Assembly: GCA_910587755.1 (NCBI GenBank)
Contig: CAJUNZ010000072.1
Span: 1-14,475, forward strand
Length of the DNA stretch: 14,475 bases
Origin: an uncultured Acetatifactor sp.
Lineage (GTDB): Bacteria; Bacillota; Clostridia; Lachnospirales; Lachnospiraceae
Direction: 5' to 3'
Below are positions 7,567-14,103 of this stretch, piece by piece. A model generated the notes under the pieces. That model was not told the DNA's origin, searched no databases, and was given only the letters and a program-made list of their open reading frames with translations. A program made the translations under genes and the position numbers. Positions within the stretch are counted from its first letter, which is position 1. Each line of letters begins with the position of its first letter.

Positions 7567-8889
7567 ATGAAATCTTTTTCAAAATTGTGTATCCCCATCG
7601 GCCTGGAAACGCTGTGTTACATGCTGGCAGGAATGGTGGATACTGTCATGCTCTCCACCGTCAGCGACAGCGCGGTGGGGGCAGTGGGTACGGCAAACAC
7701 CTACATCAATGTCTTTATCATTATGTTCAATGTGGTGGCATCAGGAATGATTGCCGTGATGACCCAGTACATCGGCGCAGGTAAACCCGGCATTGCCTAC
7801 CAGGCCATGCAGCTGGGAGCCGCTTTCAACGCCATCCTTGGCATCCTGCTCTCTCTGTTCCTGGGAATTTTTTCCGGAAGTATTCTGGAGATTGTGGGTG
7901 TAGCGCCGCTTTTGATGGAGCATGCCGACACATACCTGCAGATTGTGGGAGGAGGCTGCGTTTTAAATGCTCTGATTCCCATTTTCTCCAGTTATCTCAG
8001 GGCTTTTGGGTATACAAAACAGCCCCTGGCGGCGACCCTGCTCTCAAACGGGGCTAATCTGGGGCTGAACGCCCTGTTCCTGTTTGTATTCCAGGGCGGC
8101 GTGGCAGGCGTGGCGGCCGCCACCGTTATCTCAAGGGTCCTGAATCTGGGAATCGTCTTTGCCGCCTCCATGCTCCTTGTCCATGCGGGCAGGGAGAAGG
8201 ACAGAATGAAAAAAAGGGAGGTCTTTGGGCGGATTTTAAAAATCGGACTGCCCTCCGCCCTGGAGAACGCGCTCTACAACGCCGCTCTGACGCTGACCAT
8301 CCGCTTTATGAACCAGATGGATGAATCCGGCTTCAACGTGACGGCAAGAGCTTATGCAACCCAGATCGCCAATTTTTCCTACTGCGTCGGGGCGGCCATG
8401 GCCCAGGCAAACGCCATTATCACCGGGTGGCAGATGGGCCGGGGAGACTATGACGCCTGCCACAAAGGGACCATTAAAGCCGCCTGTATAGGGATGCTGG
8501 TGGCAGCAGGCATGGAGACGGCTTTCTTCCTCAGCGCAGACGTGCTGGTAAAGCTGTTCACGGACGATGGGGAGATGATCCGTCTGGTAAAACTCCTTCT
8601 GGCCATAGACATTATCCTCGAAGTAGGGCGGGTGGCCAATCTGGTATTCGGCCAGGCTTTGAAAACCAGCGGGGACGCCGTCTTTACCACCATCATTGGA
8701 GTTGTCTTCATGTATATCTGCATGGTGGGCGGCACATGGTTTTTCGGGATCCGCCTGAATCTCCTGGCGGCCGGCGCCTACATAGGGCTGGCCTGTGATG
8801 AATGTGCCCGGGCGGTCTGTATGTTTCTGCGGTGGCAGTCGGGAAAGTGGAGGACAAAAGGATTTATCCGGCAGGAGCAGGAAGCGTAA
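7567..8889 (+). CDS. MATE-family multidrug/solute efflux protein
   Basis: 440 aa, close to the usual MATE length, with about 12 hydrophobic segments in two related halves. Typical family stretches are present: a start of the form IPIGLETLCYMLAGMVDTVMLS, then AVGTAN, and IPIFSSYLRAFGYTKQPL in the first half, with LPSALENALYNAALTLTIRF opening the second half. It would export cationic compounds or metabolites using a Na+ or H+ gradient. AGGAAGGA precedes the ATG by 5 nt. It follows the GH13 gene by 50 bp on the same strand, with no terminator between, so cotranscription is likely. A functional link between the two is not obvious. Confidence 0.9.
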   Translation: MKSFSKLCIPIGLETLCYMLAGMVDTVMLSTVSDSAVGAVGTANTYINVFIIMFNVVASGMIAVMTQYIGAGKPGIAYQAMQLGAAFNAILGILLSLFLGIFSGSILEIVGVAPLLMEHADTYLQIVGGGCVLNALIPIFSSYLRAFGYTKQPLAATLLSNGANLGLNALFLFVFQGGVAGVAAATVISRVLNLGIVFAASMLLVHAGREKDRMKKREVFGRILKIGLPSALENALYNAALTLTIRFMNQMDESGFNVTARAYATQIANFSYCVGAAMAQANAIITGWQMGRGDYDACHKGTIKAACIGMLVAAGMETAFFLSADVLVKLFTDDGEMIRLVKLLLAIDIILEVGRVANLVFGQALKTSGDAVFTTIIGVVFMYICMVGGTWFFGIRLNLLAAGAYIGLACDECARAVCMFLRWQSGKWRTKGFIRQEQEA

Positions 8890-8894
8890 TCATG

Positions 8895-8918
8895 CCGGAA
8901 ACTCTGTCTCCGGGTTTT
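8895..8918 (+). terminator. weak hairpin after the MATE gene
   Basis: CCGGA (8895-8899) can pair with TCCGG (8909-8913) across a 9-nt loop, followed after one G by TTTT. The stem is only 5 bp, so this is a weak terminator candidate 6 nt past the MATE stop. Confidence 0.35.
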
Positions 8919-8973
8919 GCCCATCCATAAGAGCAGGCAGGATAAAGTTTTCCTGGCGTATTGATTTTTCATA

Positions 8974-9002
8974 TTGCAAACTAAAACTGCATATGCTATA
9001 AT
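8974..9002 (+). promoter_or_regulatory. strong-looking promoter in front of the palindromic element
   Basis: TTGCAA (8974-8979, 4 of 6 to consensus), 17-nt spacer, perfect TATAAT (8997-9002). The expected start, near 9009, coincides with the left end of the long palindrome (9007). No protein gene starts in the next 290 bases, so the first product is an untranslated RNA or the leader of yccF. Confidence 0.6.
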
Positions 9003-9006
9003 GCCC

Positions 9007-9168
9007 CTAGTATAACCCCCACCAATTACCACATGTTTCACTTGTCTAAATTTCCATCTGCATCGTTGTCGTCAGTCATCGTAGCCCGCTACGACTCCTT
9101 CCTCCGCCTTGCAGACTGAAAATTTATCCTTCGCGAAACATAGTGGTAATTGTTGTGGATTATACTAG
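9007..9168. repeat. 162-bp long imperfect palindrome, MITE-like element
   Basis: The left end CTAGTATAA (9007-9015) and right end TTATACTAG (9160-9168) are perfect inverted repeats. Pairing continues inward as CAATTACCAC (left) against GTGGTAATTG (right), then TGTTTC against GAAACA, AAATTT against AAATTT, and TCTGCA against TGCAGA. The centre folds as TCGTAG-CCCG-CTACGA. No open frame of note lies inside. The form fits a non-autonomous miniature inverted-repeat element whose ends carry CTAG, or a long hairpin RNA. No clear target duplication is visible beyond the palindromic CTAG itself. The parent transposon is not recognised. Confidence 0.7.
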
Positions 9169-9301
9169 GCAAAAGCAGTGAATAGTCCATGCAGGATGAC
9201 AAAAAGCCCTGGTGTTCCAGCATCAGGGCTTTTCTATTCAATTTTTTATTTTCCAGAATCAGTTGAAATCAAGCACAAAATTGAGAACGGAGGTAGGAGA
9301 G
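9169..9301. other. rest of the 412-bp gene-free stretch (8890-9301)
   Basis: Apart from the hairpin, promoter, palindrome and terminator listed separately, this interval holds only the leader of yccF. No convincing promoter lies between the terminator and the yccF ribosome binding site. A 25-codon frame (ATG at 9189) overlaps the terminator but has no binding site, and I do not call it. Confidence 0.5.
9202..9237 (+). terminator. strong rho-independent terminator upstream of yccF
   Basis: AAAAGCCCTG (9202-9211) pairs with CAGGGCTTTT (9224-9233), a 10-bp perfect stem extendable by about 3 pairs to a 6-nt loop, with a T-rich tail. It also works on the minus strand (TTTTT tail). It closes a ~225-nt unit that starts at the promoter 8974-9002, or it acts as an attenuator ahead of yccF. 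Confidence 0.8.
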
Positions 9302-9661
9302 ATGGGGTGTTTAGGAAACATCATTTGGTTTTTATGCTGCGGATTTTGGCAGGGACTTTCCTGGCTGGGTGCCGGTATTTTATGGAGTATTACAATTATC
9401 GGTATTCCAATTGGCCGTCAATGCTTTAAATTTGCTTCACTTGCCTTCTTCCCCTTCGGAAAAGACGTGGAATATGGCGGGGGCACCATGTCCCTGATCG
9501 CAAATATTTTATGGCTGCTTATCAGCGGCATTCCTTTGGCGACAATGGCTCTGCTGAATGGATTACTTCTGTGCTGTACAATTATCGGTATTCCTTTTGG
9601 ACTGCAGTGTTTCAAAATGGCGAAACTGGCATTGATGCCTTTTGGCGCAACAATAATATAG
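9302..9661 (+). CDS. yccF: YccF-domain small inner membrane protein
   Basis: 119 aa with two related repeats, each a hydrophobic helix followed by the YccF signature: IIGIPIGRQCFKFASLAFFPFG and then IIGIPFGLQCFKMAKLALMPFG. The first repeat opens with GNIIWFLCCGFWQGL, and the second copy of this helix is ANILWLLISGIPLA. These repeats define the YccF/DUF307 family, a widespread membrane protein of poorly known function. The start ATG at 9302 is preceded by GGAGG with 8-nt spacing. A frame open from 9212 only adds residues translated from the terminator. The gene stands alone, convergent with the acyltransferase on the other strand. Confidence 0.88.
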   Translation: MGCLGNIIWFLCCGFWQGLSWLGAGILWSITIIGIPIGRQCFKFASLAFFPFGKDVEYGGGTMSLIANILWLLISGIPLATMALLNGLLLCCTIIGIPFGLQCFKMAKLALMPFGATII

Positions 9662-9694
9662 AATTGAAAATCATTCCCCTGCGCCATTGTTCAT

Positions 9695-9744
9695 AGTGGC
9701 ATGGACAGACTCCCCCTAAAGCCGGGAAGTCTGTCCATGCCACT
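9695..9744. repeat. perfect 17-bp inverted repeat at convergent gene ends
   Basis: AGTGGCATGGACAGACT (9695-9711) is repeated in exact inverse at 9728-9744. After one mismatch, CCC pairs with GGG inside. It covers the last codons and the stop (9718-9716) of the acyltransferase and sits 34 bp after the yccF stop. The likely job is a bidirectional transcription stop for the convergent genes, but neither side has a proper T-run, so it is not a textbook terminator. Confidence 0.75.
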
Positions 9745-10802
9745 TTCCGCACAGAAATCTGAGATACAGTGCCGACACAGCCGTACCTGTGCAGATCATC
9801 ACAAGGTACAGAGGACCGCTGATATACTGCATTTCCCTGCTGTACTCGTCCAGATACCTTATCACCATCTGATGCACCAGGTACGCTTCCATACTTACCA
9901 TGGATACGGTATGCCAGAATTTATGCGCAAATAAACGCGCCAGCTTTGTGTCAAAGCACAAAAAACTATAGATACAGAGCATAGATGGCAGAATATAGAT
10001 GATACCATAGGACAATGCCTCCGGCACATAGGGGTATCCTATAACCAGTACGGCCATTAGAACTATAGAGCCTATCTGCAGCAATGTCCCCCGTTTCTTT
10101 CCCCTGTTGCCTTCCTTTGTTTCTGCAAGCCTGTCCTTGAACTGAGCACAGAGCACCATGCCCAGTCCAAAATCAGCCAGCCGCACCAAAGGACAGATGT
10201 AAAGAAGCCACTTTTGTTCCGGAAATCCCCCTGCCATCCCGGCAAAAAGCACATAGAGCAACACCACCGCTGCTGCAGTACCCCCCCCCGAGAAATATTT
10301 TCTGCCTCTTGATCATTTGGGCCAGAAACGGAAAGCAGAAATAAAAAAACAGAATATCACAGAGAAACCAGGATACCGCATTGTAGGAAAAGTAATACTC
10401 CCCTTTGGGGATAAATGACTGGAACAGCAGAATATTAGGTACCGCTGTCTGAACCGCACCCCAGAATCCCTCCACTGAAAACCATCTGATCAGCCAGTAG
10501 GCCTGAAGCAGTGCCCCAGAGACAAATGTGATTATATGCCCCTTATAAAATTTCCCCAGGCCTTTTTTATAATACCCCACCCCTGCTCTCCACAGTCCGG
10601 ACACTGACACTTTACCGTCAATCTCATCCCCATGGTTATAAAACATCAAAAATCCCGACAAAATCATAAACAGAGAGACTCCGCCGCATCCCAGTCCATT
10701 GTCATGGTGATTCAGCCTTGTAATATGACTGACAAATATCATTAGAAAAGCTGCTGTTCTGATGAAATCTATCTGGTAAAACCTGCTTTTCAACTTTTTC
10801 AC
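9716..10802 (-). CDS. acyltransferase-3 family membrane protein, out of frame at a poly-G tract
   Basis: Membrane O-acyltransferase of the Acyl_transf_3 family, used to acetylate or otherwise acylate surface glycans. It starts at GTG 10802, which overlaps the TGA of the ketoisomerase by 4 nt (GTGA). The first part (about 172 residues) has the family opening YQIDFIRTAAFLMIFVSHI with the conserved His, then VSLFMILSGF and SYNAVSWFLCDILFF. At G9 (10289-10281) the frame shifts and would run out as a 209-residue product. The second part (GTAAAVVLLYVLFAG... to the stop at 9718) continues in the other frame with more membrane helices and MEAYLVHQMV. With 8 G the whole gene reads as 361 residues, a normal family length. 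The gene is thus either phase-off, recently broken, or carries a sequence error. Confidence 0.85.
10281..10289 (-). repeat. homopolymer G9 tract (coding strand) in the acyltransferase gene
   Basis: Nine C on the plus strand, read as nine G in the gene. One G fewer restores the full acyltransferase frame. Tracts of this length slip readily in replication, so this is a candidate phase-variation switch. It is followed on the coding strand by TACT, the same context as the G8 tract at 12392-12399. Confidence 0.8.
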
Positions 10803-11221
10803 CCATCCTGTCCTGCAATTTCTTTTGCAAAACGATCATAATCCCTTATATATTCCGTATTGTCGTAATGCTCACTGGCCAGCACGAGCAGCACAGAATC
10901 CTCGCTAAAGTCATACATGTCTTTCCAGACCATGGTTGGAAGATAGATTCCGGTGTGGGGCCTGTTGAGACAGTACACAGCCTCATTTCCCTCCCCGTCT
11001 TTTACCCGGACCTTACTCTTTCCGGCCACATTTATCAATACAAATTCCGTCTTTCTGTTGGCATGCTGTCCCCGTATCACATCCCTGTCCGAGCCATAGA
11101 TGTAGAACACTCTCTTGATCTCAAAAGGAATATCCTTTCCTCCCTCTGCAACCACCAAATGCCCTCTCTCATCCCCCATCTGTGGGAACTCCAGCATCTG
11201 TACTCTGTTCATATGGTGCAT
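10799..11221 (-). CDS. FdtA/QdtA-like dTDP-4-keto-6-deoxyhexose 3,4-ketoisomerase (WxcM-like cupin)
   Basis: 140 aa single cupin domain, the usual length of FdtA/QdtA enzymes, which move the keto group from C4 to C3 on dTDP-4-keto-6-deoxyglucose before amination. Family landmarks are DERGHLVVAEGGKDIPFEIK (17-36), RVFYIYGSDRDVIRGQHANRK, then YLPTMVWKDMYDFSEDSVLLVLAS and a C-terminal YIRDYDRF. The motif RGQHAN (50-55) has Asn55 where FdtA/QdtA have the second His of HAH. The start taken is ATG 11221, with GGAGG 10 nt upstream. The same frame stays open further upstream, and a GTG at 11329 overlapping the previous stop would add 36 residues. The partner aminotransferase is encoded three genes upstream in the operon. 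An annotator might also call it a sugar epimerase. Confidence 0.82.
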   Translation of the reverse strand: MHHMNRVQMLEFPQMGDERGHLVVAEGGKDIPFEIKRVFYIYGSDRDVIRGQHANRKTEFVLINVAGKSKVRVKDGEGNEAVYCLNRPHTGIYLPTMVWKDMYDFSEDSVLLVLASEHYDNTEYIRDYDRFAKEIAGQDG

Positions 11222-11325
11222 CTGTCCTCTTCCTCCTCTCCTCTGACGGGCGGCCTGAAACCCGTTCACAGCCTCCAGCACATCATCCCATTCCCCGGCA
11301 TTGCCCCTGTAGAGACGTGCCAGGA

Positions 11326-12300
11326 TCACCCCGTAGGCAGAATCACTTTTGCCCTGCCTCGGACCACACACTCTCCCTGTTGATTGTAGGCCTTTGTGCA
11401 GAGCACCGCCCTGTTTTCCGCTTCCAGACTCCTTATATAAACACATGCCGTTATCGTATCCCCCATAAACACCGGCTTGAGAAAGCAGCTTTCCTGTGAG
11501 AGATAAATACTTCCCCTTCCAGGCATAATTGTCCCTATTACCGTGGAAAAAAATGAGGAAACCAGCATGCCGTGTGCCGCCTGTTTTCCAAAAATACTGT
11601 TCTTTGCTTCTTCCGCATCAATATGTACCGGATTAAAATCTCCTGTGATTCCTGCAAAACCATAGATATCATGTTCTGAGATGGTCTTGGAAAATCTTCC
11701 TTCCCTGCCCATATAGAGCTCTTCCGCTCCCCGGCTCCTATCGCTGAGCATAATTCTGAAATAATATTTATTGACCTTTTCTGTCTCCTTTTCCGTGATT
11801 TCTATTCTGTCCTCCATGCCCCCTGCGACGGAAGCACACTGCCCTACAATCCTGAAACCTACTTTCATGTCGTTTGTATAAGCCTGTACATTCTCAGGAT
11901 GCACTGAACCAGCCACCTTCTCCAGGCCCAGAAAATGAAACCCGCATTTCAGCGCCATCACAAGACTCTTTCTTCCCAGCCCCTTTCCATGAGCCCTGCA
12001 ATCGCCAATCTGTATCCTTCCAATGGAGGCCAAATGCCTTTCACGACAGATATCGTAGAGCGAAATACTTCCAACCATACAGTTTAAATCCATGTCATCT
12101 ATGGCAAATATCAGTTCATTTTCATTATTTTTATATTGTTCAAACCATTGACGCTGCATTTCCTGCGTAATATAGCCCACATCTCTGAGAAACCTGTTTG
12201 ACTTTGCATCATTTCTCCAAATCCTCAATGCCTCAATGTCACTTTCCTCCAGCGGGCGAAGTCTTACATCCTCATACAAAGCTGTATAACCATGTTCCAT
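11326..12300 (-). CDS. GNAT acyltransferase fused to MaoC/PhaJ-type (R)-enoyl-CoA hydratase
   Basis: 324 aa with two domains. Residues 1-183 are a GNAT acyltransferase (RimJ/RimL-like start VRLRPLEESDIEALRIWRN; acyl-CoA loop RAHGKGLGRKS at 102-112). Residues ~195-322 are a hot-dog fold hydratase with the R-hydratase signature GFAGITGDFNPVHID, catalytic D221 and H226, then AAHGMLVSSFFSTVIGTIMPG and GSIYLSQE as in PhaJ. The hydratase would turn an enoyl-CoA into (R)-3-hydroxyacyl-CoA, and the GNAT half could pass an acyl group to an amino sugar. The start ATG 12300 has AGAGGAG 8 nt upstream and overlaps the end of the previous GNAT frame by 29 nt. The first half is a paralogue of that neighbour. 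The role in sugar N-acylation is inferred from the operon. Confidence 0.85.
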   Translation of the reverse strand: MEHGYTALYEDVRLRPLEESDIEALRIWRNDAKSNRFLRDVGYITQEMQRQWFEQYKNNENELIFAIDDMDLNCMVGSISLYDICRERHLASIGRIQIGDCRAHGKGLGRKSLVMALKCGFHFLGLEKVAGSVHPENVQAYTNDMKVGFRIVGQCASVAGGMEDRIEITEKETEKVNKYYFRIMLSDRSRGAEELYMGREGRFSKTISEHDIYGFAGITGDFNPVHIDAEEAKNSIFGKQAAHGMLVSSFFSTVIGTIMPGRGSIYLSQESCFLKPVFMGDTITACVYIRSLEAENRAVLCTKAYNQQGECVVRGRAKVILPTG

Positions 12301-12979
12301 AATTCAGACTCCTCTCTTCTGTTATGGTATACAACCTGGTACCGGTACAGACGCCGACTGCACTGGCAGGGCAGTTTCTTCTAATTAAGTACCCCCCCCG
12401 TAAATTTTTCTCTTTCATCCCATCCTCCTGAAACACATATATCTTATCTGCCACCCTGTGGCGGCCAAATATTTCGCTGCCTGACGCTTCCATTTCCAAT
12501 TCCTTGCCGCCTCCTGCAAAAGCATGACTTCCCGTTATACGAAACCCTAATTTCTCATAGACTGCCCTTGCCCTGGCGTTCTCTTCGTGAACTGAAAGGA
12601 GGAATTTTCTGATCCCCAGACACTCCATTCCCACCCTTGCAGTCATCAAAAACGCCTTAAGTCCCAGGCCCTGCCCTCCTGCGCTTTTTTCTCCGATTAC
12701 CACTTTTCCAATCTGACAGGTATCACCCTTAAACTCATACAGAGCTATAGATCCCACCGTTCGGCACCGTCTGTAATCCACTGCAAAGAACACCACATCA
12801 GGATCTGAGAGATATGCCCCAAACCACTTCTCCTGCATATCCTCTGTGACCTCCCCCACTGCTGTGAGAAAACGGTTCAGCTCCTTCTGGTTACGCCACC
12901 GGCGCAGGTATTCTATGTCATATCTGTGCAGGGGACGAAGCAGCACCTCTTCATATTGGGCACAATAGGAATGTTCCAT
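12272..12979 (-). CDS. GNAT-family N-acyltransferase with poly-G tract at its 3' end
   Basis: 235 aa as read. The GNAT domain fills residues 1-184 (VLLRPLHRYDIEYLRRWRN; acyl-CoA loop SAGGQGLGLKAF at 99-110; SVHEENARARAVYEKLGFRI at 129-148). The last ~40 residues follow a G8 tract and look like non-conserved tail. With 7 or 9 G the protein would stop within a few codons after the tract, at about 196-198 residues, a normal GNAT length. The start ATG 12979 is 3 nt after the aminotransferase stop, so they are coupled. It likely acylates the amino group that the aminotransferase installs, in place of the hexapeptide-repeat FdtC enzyme. A second start, ATG at 12421 with AGGAGG in front, lies in the same frame just before the tract. 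Confidence 0.8.
   Translation of the reverse strand: MEHSYCAQYEEVLLRPLHRYDIEYLRRWRNQKELNRFLTAVGEVTEDMQEKWFGAYLSDPDVVFFAVDYRRCRTVGSIALYEFKGDTCQIGKVVIGEKSAGGQGLGLKAFLMTARVGMECLGIRKFLLSVHEENARARAVYEKLGFRITGSHAFAGGGKELEMEASGSEIFGRHRVADKIYVFQEDGMKEKNLRGGYLIRRNCPASAVGVCTGTRLYTITEERSLNYGTWLYSFV
12392..12399 (-). repeat. homopolymer G8 tract (coding strand) near the GNAT 3' end
   Basis: Eight C on plus, eight G in the gene, followed by TACT. At 8 G the frame runs on and overlaps the next gene's start by 29 nt. At 7 G it stops as GGT ACT TAA and at 9 G as GTA CTT AAT TAG, both about 85 nt before the next start. The tract could therefore tune coupling to the fused GNAT-hydratase gene. Confidence 0.7.
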
Positions 12980-12982
12980 CCT

Positions 12983-14083
12983 TCACCCCGCTCTGAAACT
13001 GTTTACAGCTTCTATCACAATGTTCTGTTCTTCCTCTGTCATGCCATTATACATTGGAAGGCTCAAAACCTCGTCCGCATACCGCTCCGCTATGGGGAAA
13101 TCCCCTCTTTTGTGGCCCAGACAAGCATAAGCCTCAGAAAGATGAGGGGGAATGGGATAATGGATCAGTGTGCCAATGTCTTTTTCTCTCAGATACTCCA
13201 TAAAGGCATCGCGGTACACTGGAACATGAACCACAAACTGATGCCATGTGGAATCAGCTCCCGGGCGGATCCTGGGGAAAATGACAAGCGGATTCCGGAT
13301 ACCTTCATAATACTTTTCCGCAATCCTGCAGCGTTCCTGGTTAAACTCATCCAAATGGCTCAGTTTCACCCGCAGCAGCCCCGCCTGGATCTCGTCCAGT
13401 CTGCTGTTGCTGCCTACCATTTTATTGTGATAGCGTTTTTCCGACCCGTAGTTACGGAAAATACGAAATTTTTCGGCCAGCTTCTGGTCATCTGTGACAA
13501 TACAGCCTGCATCTCCAAAGGCTCCGCAGCCCTTGCTTGGATAGAAACTGAAACATCCTACATCCCCAAAAGTACCCAGAATCCGACCCTGCCAGCGGCT
13601 GCCGTGGCTCTGGGCACAATCCTCCACAACGCGCAGGTTATATCTCTGCGCCAGATCCATGATCTTTGTCATATCGCAGGCCTGGCCATACAGATGAACG
13701 GCCAAAATGGCTCTGGTTTTCTCTGTGATCTTCTCTTCAATCTTATCTGCATCAATGTTGTCATACTGGTCCGGTTCCACAAAAACCGGCACTGCCCCGT
13801 TCATGGTAATGCCCATCACACAGGCTATGTAGGCGTTGGCACAGACAATGACCTCATCACCCGCTCCTATGTCCAAAAGTCGGAAGCTGATCCACAGCGC
13901 ATCAAGACCTGACGCAAGCCCTACACAATATTTTGAACCGAGATACTCCGCCCACTGTCTCTCAAAGGCCTCCACTTCTTCTCCCAGAATATACCAGCCG
14001 GAGTCAAGAACTTCGCAGACTTTCTTCTTATATTCCCCGGCGTGAAGACTGTACTGCCGGCCCAGATTATTTGGCATGATCAT
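12983..14083 (-). CDS. DegT/DnrJ/EryC1 sugar aminotransferase (FdtB-like)
   Basis: 366 aa PLP enzyme of the DegT/DnrJ/EryC1/StrS family, full family length. Visible landmarks are GLASGLDALWISFRLLDIG (56-74), VVEDCAQSHGSRW (152-164, D155 contacts the pyridine N of PLP), FSFYPSKGCGAFGDAG (178-193, PLP Lys K184), NSRLDEIQAGLL (226-237) and HYPIPPHLSEAY. It should transfer an amino group from glutamate to a nucleotide-linked 3-keto-6-deoxyhexose. The ketoisomerase in the same operon would make that substrate. The start ATG 14083 is preceded by AGGAGG at 14097-14092 with 8-nt spacing. Longer in-frame starts run back into the previous gene and were not used. It is followed by two acyltransferase genes, consistent with making a 3-acylamino-3,6-dideoxyhexose. 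Confidence 0.9.
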   Translation of the reverse strand: MIMPNNLGRQYSLHAGEYKKKVCEVLDSGWYILGEEVEAFERQWAEYLGSKYCVGLASGLDALWISFRLLDIGAGDEVIVCANAYIACVMGITMNGAVPVFVEPDQYDNIDADKIEEKITEKTRAILAVHLYGQACDMTKIMDLAQRYNLRVVEDCAQSHGSRWQGRILGTFGDVGCFSFYPSKGCGAFGDAGCIVTDDQKLAEKFRIFRNYGSEKRYHNKMVGSNSRLDEIQAGLLRVKLSHLDEFNQERCRIAEKYYEGIRNPLVIFPRIRPGADSTWHQFVVHVPVYRDAFMEYLREKDIGTLIHYPIPPHLSEAYACLGHKRGDFPIAERYADEVLSLPMYNGMTEEEQNIVIEAVNSFRAG

Positions 14084-14103
14084 CTTCTTTTCCTCCTCAT
14101 ACA

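Noticed and set aside
6581..7582. Minus-strand open frame opposite the GH13 C-terminus
   Set aside because: Antisense of a clear enzyme, with no binding site and no recognisable domain.
9189..9266. 25-codon leader peptide ahead of yccF
   Set aside because: It has no ribosome binding site, and its middle codons are simply the terminator stem.
12926..13912. Plus-strand open frame opposite the aminotransferase
   Set aside because: The minus strand encodes a full DegT aminotransferase with PLP lysine, so the opposing frame is a shadow.
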